DNA of 64,000 nucleotides from Armigeres subalbatus (taxonomy: Eukaryota > Arthropoda > Insecta > Diptera > Culicidae). Position 1 is the first letter of the stretch. Each line of letters starts with the position of its first letter. Positions 10,670 to 19,892 of this stretch are shown here, piece by piece. The position numbers were made by a program, and so were the translations under genes. The DNA lies in assembly GCF_024139115.2 (NCBI RefSeq), contig NC_085140.1:16003085-16067084 (forward strand), given 5' to 3'. The notes below the pieces were generated by a model that was not told the origin of the DNA, did no database searches, and worked only from the letters and a program-made list of their open reading frames with translations.

Positions 10670-11260
10670 ATGTTTCGCGTTGGACTTCCAGCGCGTGGCG
10701 CTTTTTTTGGTACGGGCTGGAATTTCGGAGTCGACCCGGAGTCGACGAAAAGGGTTTACGGCATTTCCGCCGTTTTATCGTTTGGAGGAGTTTTTTTTGT
10801 GGAGTCCGTGCGCTCGTCAAGGCCCGCCCTTCGGAGTAGCGAAACGGAGTGTGGTGAAGTGTCGTCAAAAAGAGAAGCGAAAAGTAAACCGATGATCGCC
10901 AATCAACCGACGGTGGTCCAAAACGTTCCGAACCCTACGGACCGTTCGGAGAGCTCGGCGCGTGGAATACGTCGCCAATTGCGTACCACAGTGCCGGATT
11001 GGAACCGAAGGCGAGGGTTCATTTCATCATGGGCGATCATAGCCGTAAAAAGCGAAGCCGTGCGGAGGTACGTTGGCCCTTGTCCGGAGGGGAAAATCAA
11101 CCCGAGAAGCGCGACATCTGTCGACGCAGCTCTCATGAGAAAATCGGAGGCCTTCCGTCCAGCCGCCACCCACTTCGCAACTTTAGTTCGGTCATATTCA
11201 GACCGCATCGTGCTTTCATGCTGTGCGGTTCTTTCTCTCTTTGCGGAAGGAAGTTTTTAA
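10670..11260 (+). CDS. Unrecognised 196-residue ORF upstream of Juan-like ORF1
   Basis: An ATG-started frame in an unusually GC-rich stretch about 200 bp before the Juan-like ORF1 start at 11463. The middle of the product is rich in Ser and Arg (for example TDRSESSARGIRRQLRTT). No family motif, membrane segment or zinc finger is visible. The opposite strand and a second forward frame are also open over part of this interval, which weakens the coding case. The likeliest reading is that this is the 5' untranslated or promoter region of the retrotransposon, where high GC leaves frames open by chance. No function is assigned. Confidence 0.2.
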   Translation: MFRVGLPARGAFFGTGWNFGVDPESTKRVYGISAVLSFGGVFFVESVRSSRPALRSSETECGEVSSKREAKSKPMIANQPTVVQNVPNPTDRSESSARGIRRQLRTTVPDWNRRRGFISSWAIIAVKSEAVRRYVGPCPEGKINPRSATSVDAALMRKSEAFRPAATHFATLVRSYSDRIVLSCCAVLSLFAEGSF

Positions 11261-11462
11261 TACTACCCGAAGCTATTTTAATTTCAACAGTGCTTCTCAG
11301 CGCTATTTGTACCCACTGGTCCCGTTACGATCTTTGCAAGGACCCGTGCCTTCGTTTTACGTTGGACCCGTTTGCGGAAGTAAAATTCCGAGCGGTGGTA
11401 ATCCTGCAGGGACACCGTTCTGGGAAAAAACCTCTTAGAAGGTCACGTCTCCACGCTCAGCA

Positions 11463-12376
11463 ATGAGTATTAACAAAAACAAGAGGAAGGGGGAGTCTCT
11501 GAATTCTCCACTTCCTTCAAAGAAACAAGGTTTCAAGACCGTCCTGCCCAAGCGCGGAAAAAATAGAAGGAAGCTGGAGACTTCAGATATTCCTTCTAAA
11601 TCTAATGATGACATTGTTTCTTCTCCAATCGAACTGAGCAATCAGTTCGATTTGATTAATGATGAAATTGAGCAAACAGAATCTACCTGTAGCCTAGGTT
11701 ATTCGATCCATGCGAAGAAACAAAGGATTCCACCAATTGTGGTATCTGTTGCCGAGTTTTCTGGTTTTCGGAATGAAGTCTTGAATAACCTTCAGGGGAT
11801 CAAGGTTTCATTTCAGATTGCTAGGAAGGGTGACTGCCGCGTTTTGCCGGGATCCTTTGACGATCGCAAACGTCTTCTTCAGTATTTAACTGAGAAGCGC
11901 CATAAATGCTTCACATACGACGACAAAACTGAGCGATTGTTCAAAGTCGTTTTGAAAGGTCTCCCCAATCACTGGATGAGCCCCTGTCATAAGACGAGTT
12001 TATACAATCCCATTGAATTCCACCACTTAATTGTATCTTGACAGATAAGTATTTCGACCTCAACAGTAAGGCCGTCTTCAGTGTCTCGTACTTTACTCGA
12101 CTAAGTCGACTAAGTCGAGTCAAGTACGAGACACTGAAGACGGCCTTACTGTTGAGGTCGAAATACGTATCTGTCAAGATACAATTAAGTGGTGGAATTC
12201 AATGGGATTGTATAAACTCGTCTTATGACAGGTGAAAACATTCCACTAAAAAGCTCAAAATAATTTTCTTATCACTGGATGAGATTAAAATTGAAATTTC
12301 TCAATTACTTGGATTTTCACCAGTCCAAGTAATTAAGATGAAAAAGAAATCCCATTCTGGTACTTCCCAGAGGGGC
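11463..12376 (+). pseudogene. Juan-like ORF1 (gag-like), 5' part, interrupted
   Basis: ORF1 of a Jockey-clade element resembling mosquito Juan. The ATG at 11463 opens a basic N-terminus (KNKRKGES), then PPIVVSVAEFSGFRNEVLNN, KVSFQIARKGDCRVLPGS and a FKVVLKGLP segment. This order (PPI, KVSF, RVLP, FKVV.GL) is that of the gag-like domain before the zinc knuckles in Jockey elements. The frame is broken at 11981 by a foldback MITE and resumes at 12284 with KIEISQLLGFSPVQVIKMKK. Homology stops at about 12376, followed by a ~10-bp filler and the inverted arm. The missing 3' part with zinc knuckles is at 18841-19727 on the other strand. Confidence 0.85.
11981..12270. mobile_element. Foldback MITE inside Juan-like ORF1
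   Basis: A near-perfect palindrome: the arm 11983-12106 is the reverse complement of 12108-12234, and the right side has ~36 bp not present on the left. ATCACTGGATGAG stands on both sides (11968-11980 and 12271-12283), a 13-bp direct repeat. Related copies are at 19728-19892 (half), 29505-29650, 37285-37436 (half) and 45818-45910 (half). The centre of symmetry (about 12107) is important for the large inverted duplication. Confidence 0.85.
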
Positions 12377-12548
12377 AGAGAGGGCAGGATATTCAGGAAA
12401 AATCCAGTGAAGAAATTTTCTGTAAAAACTTTGACATTACTTTATACAATCCTGATAAAGTGATTCTCTCTGAAAAATTTTGCTTGGAAATTCTGCTACA
12501 AATTGTTAATGAAAAAAATAAAACATCTCCAGTGTAAGTTCCGAAAAT

Positions 12549-12599
12549 ATGAGGTGAACCGGTCTAGGGCCGAAAACCTCATTAATAAAGAAAAAAAAA
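12549..12599 (+). mobile_element. 51-bp non-LTR tail insertion
   Basis: A short segment ending in CTCATTAATAAAG plus a run of A, flanked by AGTTCCGAAAAT at 12537-12548 and 12600-12611. This is a full retrotransposition signature (poly(A) and 12-bp duplication) with about 42 bp of element sequence, so it is an extremely 5'-truncated copy. The same insertion is in the right arm at 24031-24080. Confidence 0.85.
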
Positions 12600-12611
12600 A
12601 GTTCCGAAAAT

Positions 12612-14125
12612 GTTCCTTAAAACTCCGAAAAAAAATCGATGTGAATTCTGTCTGAAAATTCAAAGCAAACCCGTGAGAAATTGTTCATATTTTCATATTT
12701 TTTTTCTAATGATTAAATTTAATTCTAATGAATTTCTTCGATACGTTCTTCCGAATCTTCACCAGAAATTCTTCTTTATTTCCAAAAATAGTTTTTCGAA
12801 CATTTTAAGGAGTGCACTTCAAAATGTTCAGTCTCCAGTTAGCCTTGCGAGCAAAGGCGTAGGATTGCCAAACCGGAGATGGCGAGTTCGATTCTCGTTC
12901 ATGTCTAGGATGTTTTCGGGTGGGAAACATTCTCGACACCCTAGGTATAGTGTTTCCATCAGGGTAGAAATATTTCACAGTCAATGCAGTGAAAAACATG
13001 GATCTCAGTATAATCTGCTGTCGCCTTCATCGCCGCCGTGGTGAGTGCGACTGGGTGCAGTCGAAAAATCATTTCCAACACCGACCATTCAATTTCGCAT
13101 TCAGCCACTCACAAGTCGCTCTGACATGCTGCTCAGTTCGCGCCTTACCGTATGACTGTGAGTGGCCCATTTAAACGCGTGGTGAATTTTTTCAATTTGC
13201 TGGGTGAATGTGTACATTTTGCTGTGGTAAATTTCATCTTCGCGGCGCTGTGGGTGATGTGAGTTCTGTTGTTTACTTTTCTGCCTCTCCGGGAATGTGA
13301 GGTTGATTTCAAAGCAGGAAGAAAATAAAAAAATGATATAAAAAAACATCACCTTCATCCAGTGCTGCCGAATATTTACAACCCTGGTTTCTCATCGTAC
13401 TTGCTACACAAGATATATAATCGTGCAATGGCTGACATATTAAAGCAATCAATTTATATCTGATGAAATGCTAATAGAATATACTAAGTTGAAAATTAGT
13501 CCAACTTCCAGTTGGAATGTGGAGCCATAAAAAGAAGACTTCTAAATTTTTCAAGAAAAATTCATCTGATTTTCCAAGAGATATTAAACAGCTAATGCCA
13601 CATAAAACACTTTGATATATCCGTTGATTTTTTGTATTTTCTTTTCAAATATGGAATTTTGAAATGAAAATTTTCCGGAATACTTTTTTACGCTCTTTGT
13701 GAATTCTATAAAAAAAAATTTTAAAAAAATTCCAAGTATTTTTTTATTCGATGCATTATTTAGAACTTCCACGGAAGAAGTCTATGCATTATCTTTAAAA
13801 AATTCTTTGGATTTTCAAAGAATAAATCTTTAGAGTTCTCAAGGTTTATGTTTTTTTTTTAATTTGCACCATAAATTCTCCAAAATTTCATCGGGAATTC
13901 ATTCTTCTTCGGGAAGTCATTTCAACTAATTTTATTTGCTAATTATCTAATACATGCATTCATCTCTTAGACTAGGTGTTCCGTGTTTTCTTAACACTAT
14001 CATCCTTATTTGCTATGATACGCTTTTAGTTATTATTAATACATTTCAATTGCCTCTGGCAGTTAGAATTTTTTCCTCTGGTTGAATTGAACCATGTAGG
14101 AATTACAATGTTTTCAACTTAAACT
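12612..14125. other. Duplicated flank of the Juan-like element, no gene
   Basis: AT-rich DNA shared with 22510-24018 in inverse orientation. It holds a tRNA-like box (12838-12990) and a moderately GC-rich stretch (13010-13330) preserved in both arms but without a convincing ORF. Short open frames here differ between the arms and have no family features. Confidence 0.5.
12838..12990 (+). repeat. Possible tRNA-derived SINE remnant (left-arm copy)
   Basis: GAGTTCGATTCTC (about 12885-12897) resembles the pol III B box, and GCGAGCAAAGGCGTAGG upstream could be a degenerate A region. The inverse copy is at about 23640-23790. No poly(A) or target duplication was found, so this is tentative. Confidence 0.35.
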
Positions 14126-14135
14126 AAACTTAACC

Positions 14136-16072
14136 TTGATATGGAAATGCTAATATCATCTTCCAAACTTGGACGTACATGTTCATGATAGCATTAGAGG
14201 CGAAAGTATAGAATTGATAGTTCCGTTAGGATACGGCAGGCATGAAGAATGTTTTTATAGAAGTCGATTTGAAAGCGAGCGGAGGGCAATATTTGTGATG
14301 GCACATATCGCACGACCTTCCTTCTGCCAAGCTCCCGTATGAAGGGGGAGGGAAGAATATCAGTGTGGAAGCTGATATATCTCCGTGGCCATCACAAATA
14401 TTGCCCTCCGCTCGCTTTCAAATCGACTTCTATAAAAACATTCTTCATGCCTGCCGTATCCTAACGGAACTATCAATTCTATACTTTCGCCTCTAATGCT
14501 ATCATGAACATGTACGTCCAAGTTTGGAAGATGATATTAGCATTTCCATATCATTGTAAATCGTTTAACTTCACGTAGAAGTAACACACACGAAATCATT
14601 AATTTAGTGTACTACCCTTGATGGGGGCATCCATCAATTCAGCTGTTATTGGTCGACGGTACAGCAGCAGTGCCTTTCTCTGCTTTGTTCTCTCCGAGGC
14701 ACAGTGTTGCCACATTTTTATCTGCACCATGGCCTCAAAAATCTTTTTCATCTGTACCAAAATCTTCAAAAATCTGTACCAAAATCTGTACCAGACAATA
14801 TGGAAATTTACCCATAAATATATCAAAATTATGAGTCAATTAAGCGATGCAAATCAATTCATTCGTGGAAAAGCATTTTTATGAATTTCAGTGATTTCTT
14901 ATGAAAACATATTGCAATAAGTTGTAGTTAACATATTCTTTGGTTACCTGTAAAATAGTAACTCCCAGTAATTTTAATTCATATTTTCAACATTAGATCA
15001 ACAACAACTCCTCATTTTGACTTGCATTTTTCAATATTTGTTTTATAACAGAGCAGAGATTGGAAAGATTATGTTTTATATAAATCAAGGCTAATGACAC
15101 TCACACGCGATGTAAGTTTGAATTATCAATTAATAAAAACTCGCCAGCGAATAAGAATCGTTCAAAAATCGTATCTTAGTTTCGAGCATTTGTCGTTAGT
15201 GTCACGCGTTTTGAGCTAATTTGTCTTCCTATCGCAGAGCCATAACACGAAACAATATTTAACGGCACTGTTGGTTGACATTTAGTTGGTATTAATAAGG
15301 TTTATATTCGAATGATAATTTTGTGTTTATTATAGTTTGATGAGAAGTTATAGTAGGTTATAAATTACCTACTGTTCTTATCTGGAAAAATCTCAAATGA
15401 AAGTTGTAATCATTTCTATCGCCAGAGAATTATTAACAGAAGCAAATTTACTTTTCTAAAGCTTTGTTAAAAATCTGTACCAATCTGTACTTTTTGGTAG
15501 AAATCTGTAATCTGTACCGTACAGAATCTGTACCAAAATTTGTTGAAAAATCTGTACCTTTCCAGATAAATCTGTACTTGTGGCAACACTGCCGAGGCAG
15601 CCAAGTTGGTTGCGACGAGACGGACGCAATGAGAAAACAGAACTGTGCAATAAAAATCCTATTCGACTAAATGCTGATGTCATATTAGAAATTTGGAGAC
15701 AGTACTCGTCGATAGCAAAATCCTTCCGCACGCGATGGCATATGAGCAAGTCAAACCACCTTCCTTTTGCCAGTGGAGATATATCAGATTCCACACTGAT
15801 ATTCTTCCCCTTCATACGGGAGCTTGGCAGAAGGAAGGTCGTGCGATATGTGCCATCACAAATATTGCCCTCCGCTCGCTTTCAAATCGACTTCTATAAA
15901 AACATTCTTCATGCCTGCCGTATCCTAACGGAACTATCAATTCTATACTTTCGCCTCTAATGCTATCATGAACATGTACGTCCAAGTTTGGAAGATGATA
16001 TTAGCATTTCCATATCATTGTAAATCGTTTAACTTCACGTAGAAGTAACACACACGAAATCATTAATTTAGT
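14136..16072. mobile_element. Composite foldback insertion with 10-bp duplication
   Basis: AAACTTAACC stands on both sides (14126-14135 and 16073-16082) and the right arm lacks this segment, so it is a genuine insertion into the left arm. Inside, a ~220-250 bp module occurs three times: inverted at 14138-14390, then direct at 14388-14610 and 15850-16072. Both direct copies end in TAATTTAGT. The first two form a ~470-bp palindrome. No transposase is visible. The unique part (14611-15765) hosts a further hAT MITE. A long foldback with a ~10-bp duplication suggests a Mutator/Foldback-like element, but this is inference. Confidence 0.75.
14702..15591. mobile_element. 890-bp hAT-type MITE
   Basis: Terminal inverted repeats CAGTGTTGCCACA at both ends, and a perfect 8-bp target duplication CCGAGGCA (14694-14701 and 15592-15599). 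No transposase frame is present. Both subterminal zones contain several copies of AATCTGTACC and its complement, possible transposase-binding repeats. It is nested inside 14136-16072 and is therefore younger than it. Confidence 0.92.
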
Positions 16073-16091
16073 AAACTTAACCTATTTTATA

Positions 16092-18840
16092 CTAAGGGTA
16101 CAAGGAGTTAACCGTTGCAATAGAAGATTGCAACGATTTTTGTCTAAAATTGGAAATTATTTTGTTGGACATTTGTTGCAATGTCTCAATATTAGAAATT
16201 CTCTGAAGTTCATTGGTACTATACCACGGAGGCAACTTCAGAATCATTTTCAAAATTTTATTTTGAATCCTCTGGAGTGCCTTCTTTCTGGTATTGCAGC
16301 AACTAGCCCATATTGGCACAGCATACAACATGGCAGGTCTAAAAATTTGTTTGTAAATCAAAAGTTTTTACAATCAAACCTTCATGCCAAACACTGTCAA
16401 ATGCTTTCTCTATATCAAGAAGAGCAACTCCAGTCGAATATCCTTCAGATTTGTTGAGTCGAACTAAATTCGTAACTTTTAATAACTGATGAGTGGTTGA
16501 ATGCCCATGGCGAAAACCAAATTGCTCATCAGCAAAAATAGAATTGTCATAAATATGAACCATCATTCTATTTAAAATAATCTTTTCAAACAGTTTGCTT
16601 ATTGAAGAAAGCAAACTGATTGGGCGATAACTAGAAGCCTCAGCTGGATTTTTGTCCGGCTTCAAAATTGGAACAACTTTGGCGTTTTTCCATTTATCTG
16701 GAAAGTATGCCAATTGAAAACATTTGTTAAATAAATTAACCAAAAAGGATAAAGAGCTCTCAGGAAGTTTTGATAAGTATGTAGAAAATACCATCATCAC
16801 CCGGGGCCTTCATATTTTAAATTTTCTAGTAATAGATCTCACTTCATCCAAATTAGTTCCCAACGAAGGATCAAAACATTATCTTGATTGAGAATGTCTT
16901 CGAAGCTCCGTGTAACCTGATCCTCAATTGGACTAGTGAGACCTAGACTAAAATTATGGGCACTCTCGAACTGCTGAGCAAGTTTTTGAGCCTTTTCGCC
17001 ATTTGTTAATAAAATTTTATTTCCCTCTTTAAGCGCTGGAATTGGCTTTTGAGGTTTTTAAGAATTTTTGTTAATTTCAAAAGGGTTTCGAACTGGGATC
17101 CAACTTCGAGACATTATTCTCAAAGTTGGTATTTCTCAGAATAGCGAAACGTTTTTTAATTTCATTTTGCAAATCTCGCCAAATAACTTTCAACGCGGGA
17201 TCGCGAGTTCTTTGGTATTGCCTTCTTCTCACATTTTTAAGACGGATCAGTAGCTGAAGATCGTCGTCAATAATAATGGAGTTGAATTTAACTTCACATT
17301 TCGGAATTGTAATGCCTCTGGCTTCGACAATTAAATTTGTCAAAGATACGAGCGCATTGTCAATATCACTTTTGGTATCGAGAGGAATATCAACATCAAA
17401 ATTCCTATCGATATATGTTTTGTATAAATCCCAATCAGCTCTATGATAATTAAAAGTAGAGCTGATTGGATTATAAATGGCTTCTTGTGAGATTTCAAAC
17501 GTCACAGGAAGGTGATCAGAGTCAAAGTTAGCATGAGTTACCAATTGGCCACACAGCTGACTTGAATCCGTTAAAACCAAATCAATTGTCGAAGGATTTC
17601 GAGTGGATGAAAAACAAGTTGGGCCATTGGGATATTGAATAGTATAATATCCCGCAGAACAATCTTCAAATAAAATTTTATCATGGAAATTGCTTTGAGC
17701 ATTATTCCATGAACGGTGTTTGGCATTATTATTTATTTATTTATTCAGACTAAGGCCGAAGTGGCCTGTGCGGTATATAAGAGTCTTCTCCATTCGGCTC
17801 GGTCCATGGCTACACGTCGCCAACCACGCAGTCTACGGAGGGTCCGCAAGTCATCTTCCACGTGATCGATCCACCTTGCCCGCTGCGCACCTCGCCTTCT
17901 TGTGCCCGTCGGATCGTTGTCGAGAACCATTTTCACCAGGTTACTGTCCGACATTCTAGCTACGTGCCCGGCCCATCGCAGTCGTCCGATTTTCGCGGTG
18001 TGAACGATGGATGGTTCTCCCAACAGCTGATGCAATTCGTGGTTCATTCGCCTCCTCCACGTACCGTCCGCCATCTGCACCCCACCATAGATGGTACGCA
18101 GCACTTTCCTTTCGAAAACTCCAAGTGCGCGTTGGTCCTCCACGAGCATCGTCCAGGTCTCGTGTCCGTAGAGGACTACCGGTCTAATTAGCGTTTTGTA
18201 GATTGTCAGTTTGGTACGGCGGCGAACTCTATTCGATCGGAGCGTCTTGCGGAGTCCAAAGTACGTACGATTTCCAGCCACTATGCGTCTCCGAATTTCT
18301 CTGGTGGTGTCATTTTCGGCAGTCACCAGTGAGCCCAAGTACACGAATTCTTCTACCACCTCGATTTCGTCACCACCGATGCAAACTCGCGGTGGGTGGC
18401 TCACATTGTCTAACGGTGTTTGGCATTGAAGTCACCAATTACGAAGAATTTTGATTTGTTGCGAGTCAGAATTTGAAGATCAGCTTTCAACAAATTCTTT
18501 TGCTGCCCATTGCATTGAAAAGGCAAGTAGGCTGCAATGAAGGAAAATTGTCCAAAATTTGTTTCAACAGAAACTCCCAAGGTTTCAAAAACTTTGGTTT
18601 CGAACGAAGAAAATAATGTATGTTTGATACGTCTATTGATGACAATGGCGACCCCACCACAGGCGCTGTCAAGACGATCATTGGATCTCTTTTAATAAAG
18701 AGTCCTGGTTTTCAATAAGTTTCAGTTATAATGGCAATATGCACATTATGAACTGTTAGGAAGTTGAATAATTCATCTTCCTTACCCTTTAGAGAGCGGG
18801 CATTCCAATTTAGAACTTTCACACAATTATTTGGATCCAT
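16092..18840 (-). pseudogene. Juan-like ORF2 (endonuclease/RT), left-arm copy, broken
   Basis: Minus-strand ORF2 of the Juan-like element. Its start codon is visible here (ATG at 18840-18838, beginning MDPNNCVKVLNWNARSL), which the right-arm copy lacks. The frame soon meets a stop after a small insertion (about 18700). The RTE fragment at 17728-18411 splits the endonuclease. The linker (17580-17080, TDSSQLCGQLVTHANFDSDH, then RLKNVRRRQYQRTRDP) is better preserved than in the other copy. The RT fingers are present (KPDKNPAEASSYRPISLLSS, FGFRHGHSTTHQLLK, LLDIEKAFDSVWHEG), but 568 bp with the PQGS and FADD motifs are deleted. The frame resumes at YKQIFRPAMLYAVPIWASCC. It cannot encode an active enzyme. 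Confidence 0.88.
17728..18411 (-). mobile_element. 5'-truncated RTE-type retrotransposon fragment
   Basis: A 16-bp target duplication AACGGTGTTTGGCATT flanks it (17712-17727 and 18412-18427). The minus strand encodes the C-terminus of an RTE-like ORF: EVVEEFVYLGSLVTAEND, TKLTIYKTLIRPVVLYGHE, RRRMNHELHQLLGEPS, RWAGHVARM. The 3' tail is a short (ATAA)n run rather than poly(A), as in RTE elements. It is closely related to 42714-43436 and to 32866-33058. The left arm alone carries it, so it arrived after the duplication. Confidence 0.9.
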
Positions 18841-19727
18841 TGAAACGGAGTCCGATAACAATTTTTTGTGTGTACTTTATACCAACCTAAACAGCTTCAG
18901 GAATGCTATTTGCTTTGAACATTGCATCAATCATGTGATGCAATTGTTCAGTTAAAAATCAAAATCGGAAGCAGTCATGCTACCTGAATCGGCAACATGA
19001 CCGTTATTTTCCGTTGGGACATGGGTATAAACCTCATTTTGAGAAGAGAAATTTTGTCTACCAGCAGCGATGTTTGCATACGTAGGTACATTGGATAAAT
19101 TGGAATTTACTGAAGTGCTTGCTACCCGTTGACGAGCGGCAAAATTTTGTTTGTGAATTGTGGTGGGTAAGAATTGCTCGACCGGTAACCGGTTTCGAAA
19201 TTTGAGCGTTTGAAAAGTTTCTACCCGTCGAATCTTGGATCCGATTGAAATTTCCCGTCATCAATTTTGCACGGGAATTCAAAACTTTTTTGCGTGAAGG
19301 GCATTCAGAGAAATTGGATTTATGATTGCCCCCACAATTTGCACATTTAAATTTATTAGAATCTTCTCTCACAGGACATGCGTCCTTGGCGTGAGAGGTT
19401 CCACCACAAATCATGCATTTAGCATCCATGTGACAATGTTTGGTTCCATGACCCCACTTTTGGCACTTACGGCACTGGGTGGGGTTTTAGAAATTTCCCC
19501 CAGGCCTGCGGAAATGTTCCCATGTAACACGGACATGAGACATAATACAGGCCTTTTCCAAACTTTTCATATTATTTAGTTCACTTTTGTTGAAATGAAC
19601 TAAATAAAATTCTTGAGAAATGCCACTCTGGGAAGTACCAGAGTGGGATTTCTTTTTCATCTTAATTACTTGGACTGGTGAAAATCCAAGTAATTGAGAA
19701 ATTTCAATTTTAATCTCATCCAGTGAT
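18841..19727 (-). pseudogene. Juan-like ORF1, 3' part with zinc knuckles
   Basis: This supplies the part of ORF1 missing at 12376. Minus-strand reading shows three CCHC knuckles (C-X2-C-X4-H-X4-C): CRKCQKWGHGTKHC, then CMICGGTSHAKDAC and CANCGGNHKSNFSEC. Such knuckles bind element RNA. At least one stop or frameshift lies ahead of the first knuckle (near 19490). It precedes ORF2 (start 18840) in the normal Juan order. This interval is the ~1.06 kb spacer between the inverted arms and is single-copy in the window apart from its overlap with 12284-12376. Confidence 0.85.
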
Positions 19728-19892
19728 AAGAAAATTATTTTGAGCTTTTTAGTGGAATGTTTTCACCTGTCATAAGACGAGTTTATACAATCCCATTGAA
19801 TTCCACCACTTAATTGTATCTTGACAGATACGTATTTCGACCTCAACAGTAAGGCCGTCTTCAGTGTCTCGTACTTGACTCGACTTAGTCGA
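19728..19892 (-). mobile_element. Half of the foldback MITE at the inversion centre
   Basis: Matches the right half of the MITE at 11981-12270 (bases 12105-12270), reading on the minus strand. It stops within a few bases of the MITE symmetry centre and abuts the truncated ORF2 start at 19893. Confidence 0.88.

Larger units (their letters stand above)
12387..18833 (-). repeat. Left arm of the large inverted duplication
   Basis: Reverse complement of 19893-24246 with a few percent divergence. It contains, in minus-strand order, Juan-like ORF2 and 3' region followed by ~1.7 kb of flank. Compared with the right arm it carries two later insertions (14136-16072 and 17728-18411) and lacks 568 bp of the reverse transcriptase (right-arm 21649-22216), the junction being near 16366. 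Confidence 0.9.

Noticed and set aside
15456..15960. Overlapping frames of 119 and 126 codons on opposite strands
   Set aside because: They cross the hAT MITE end and the foldback module, both non-coding repeats, and no family features are seen.
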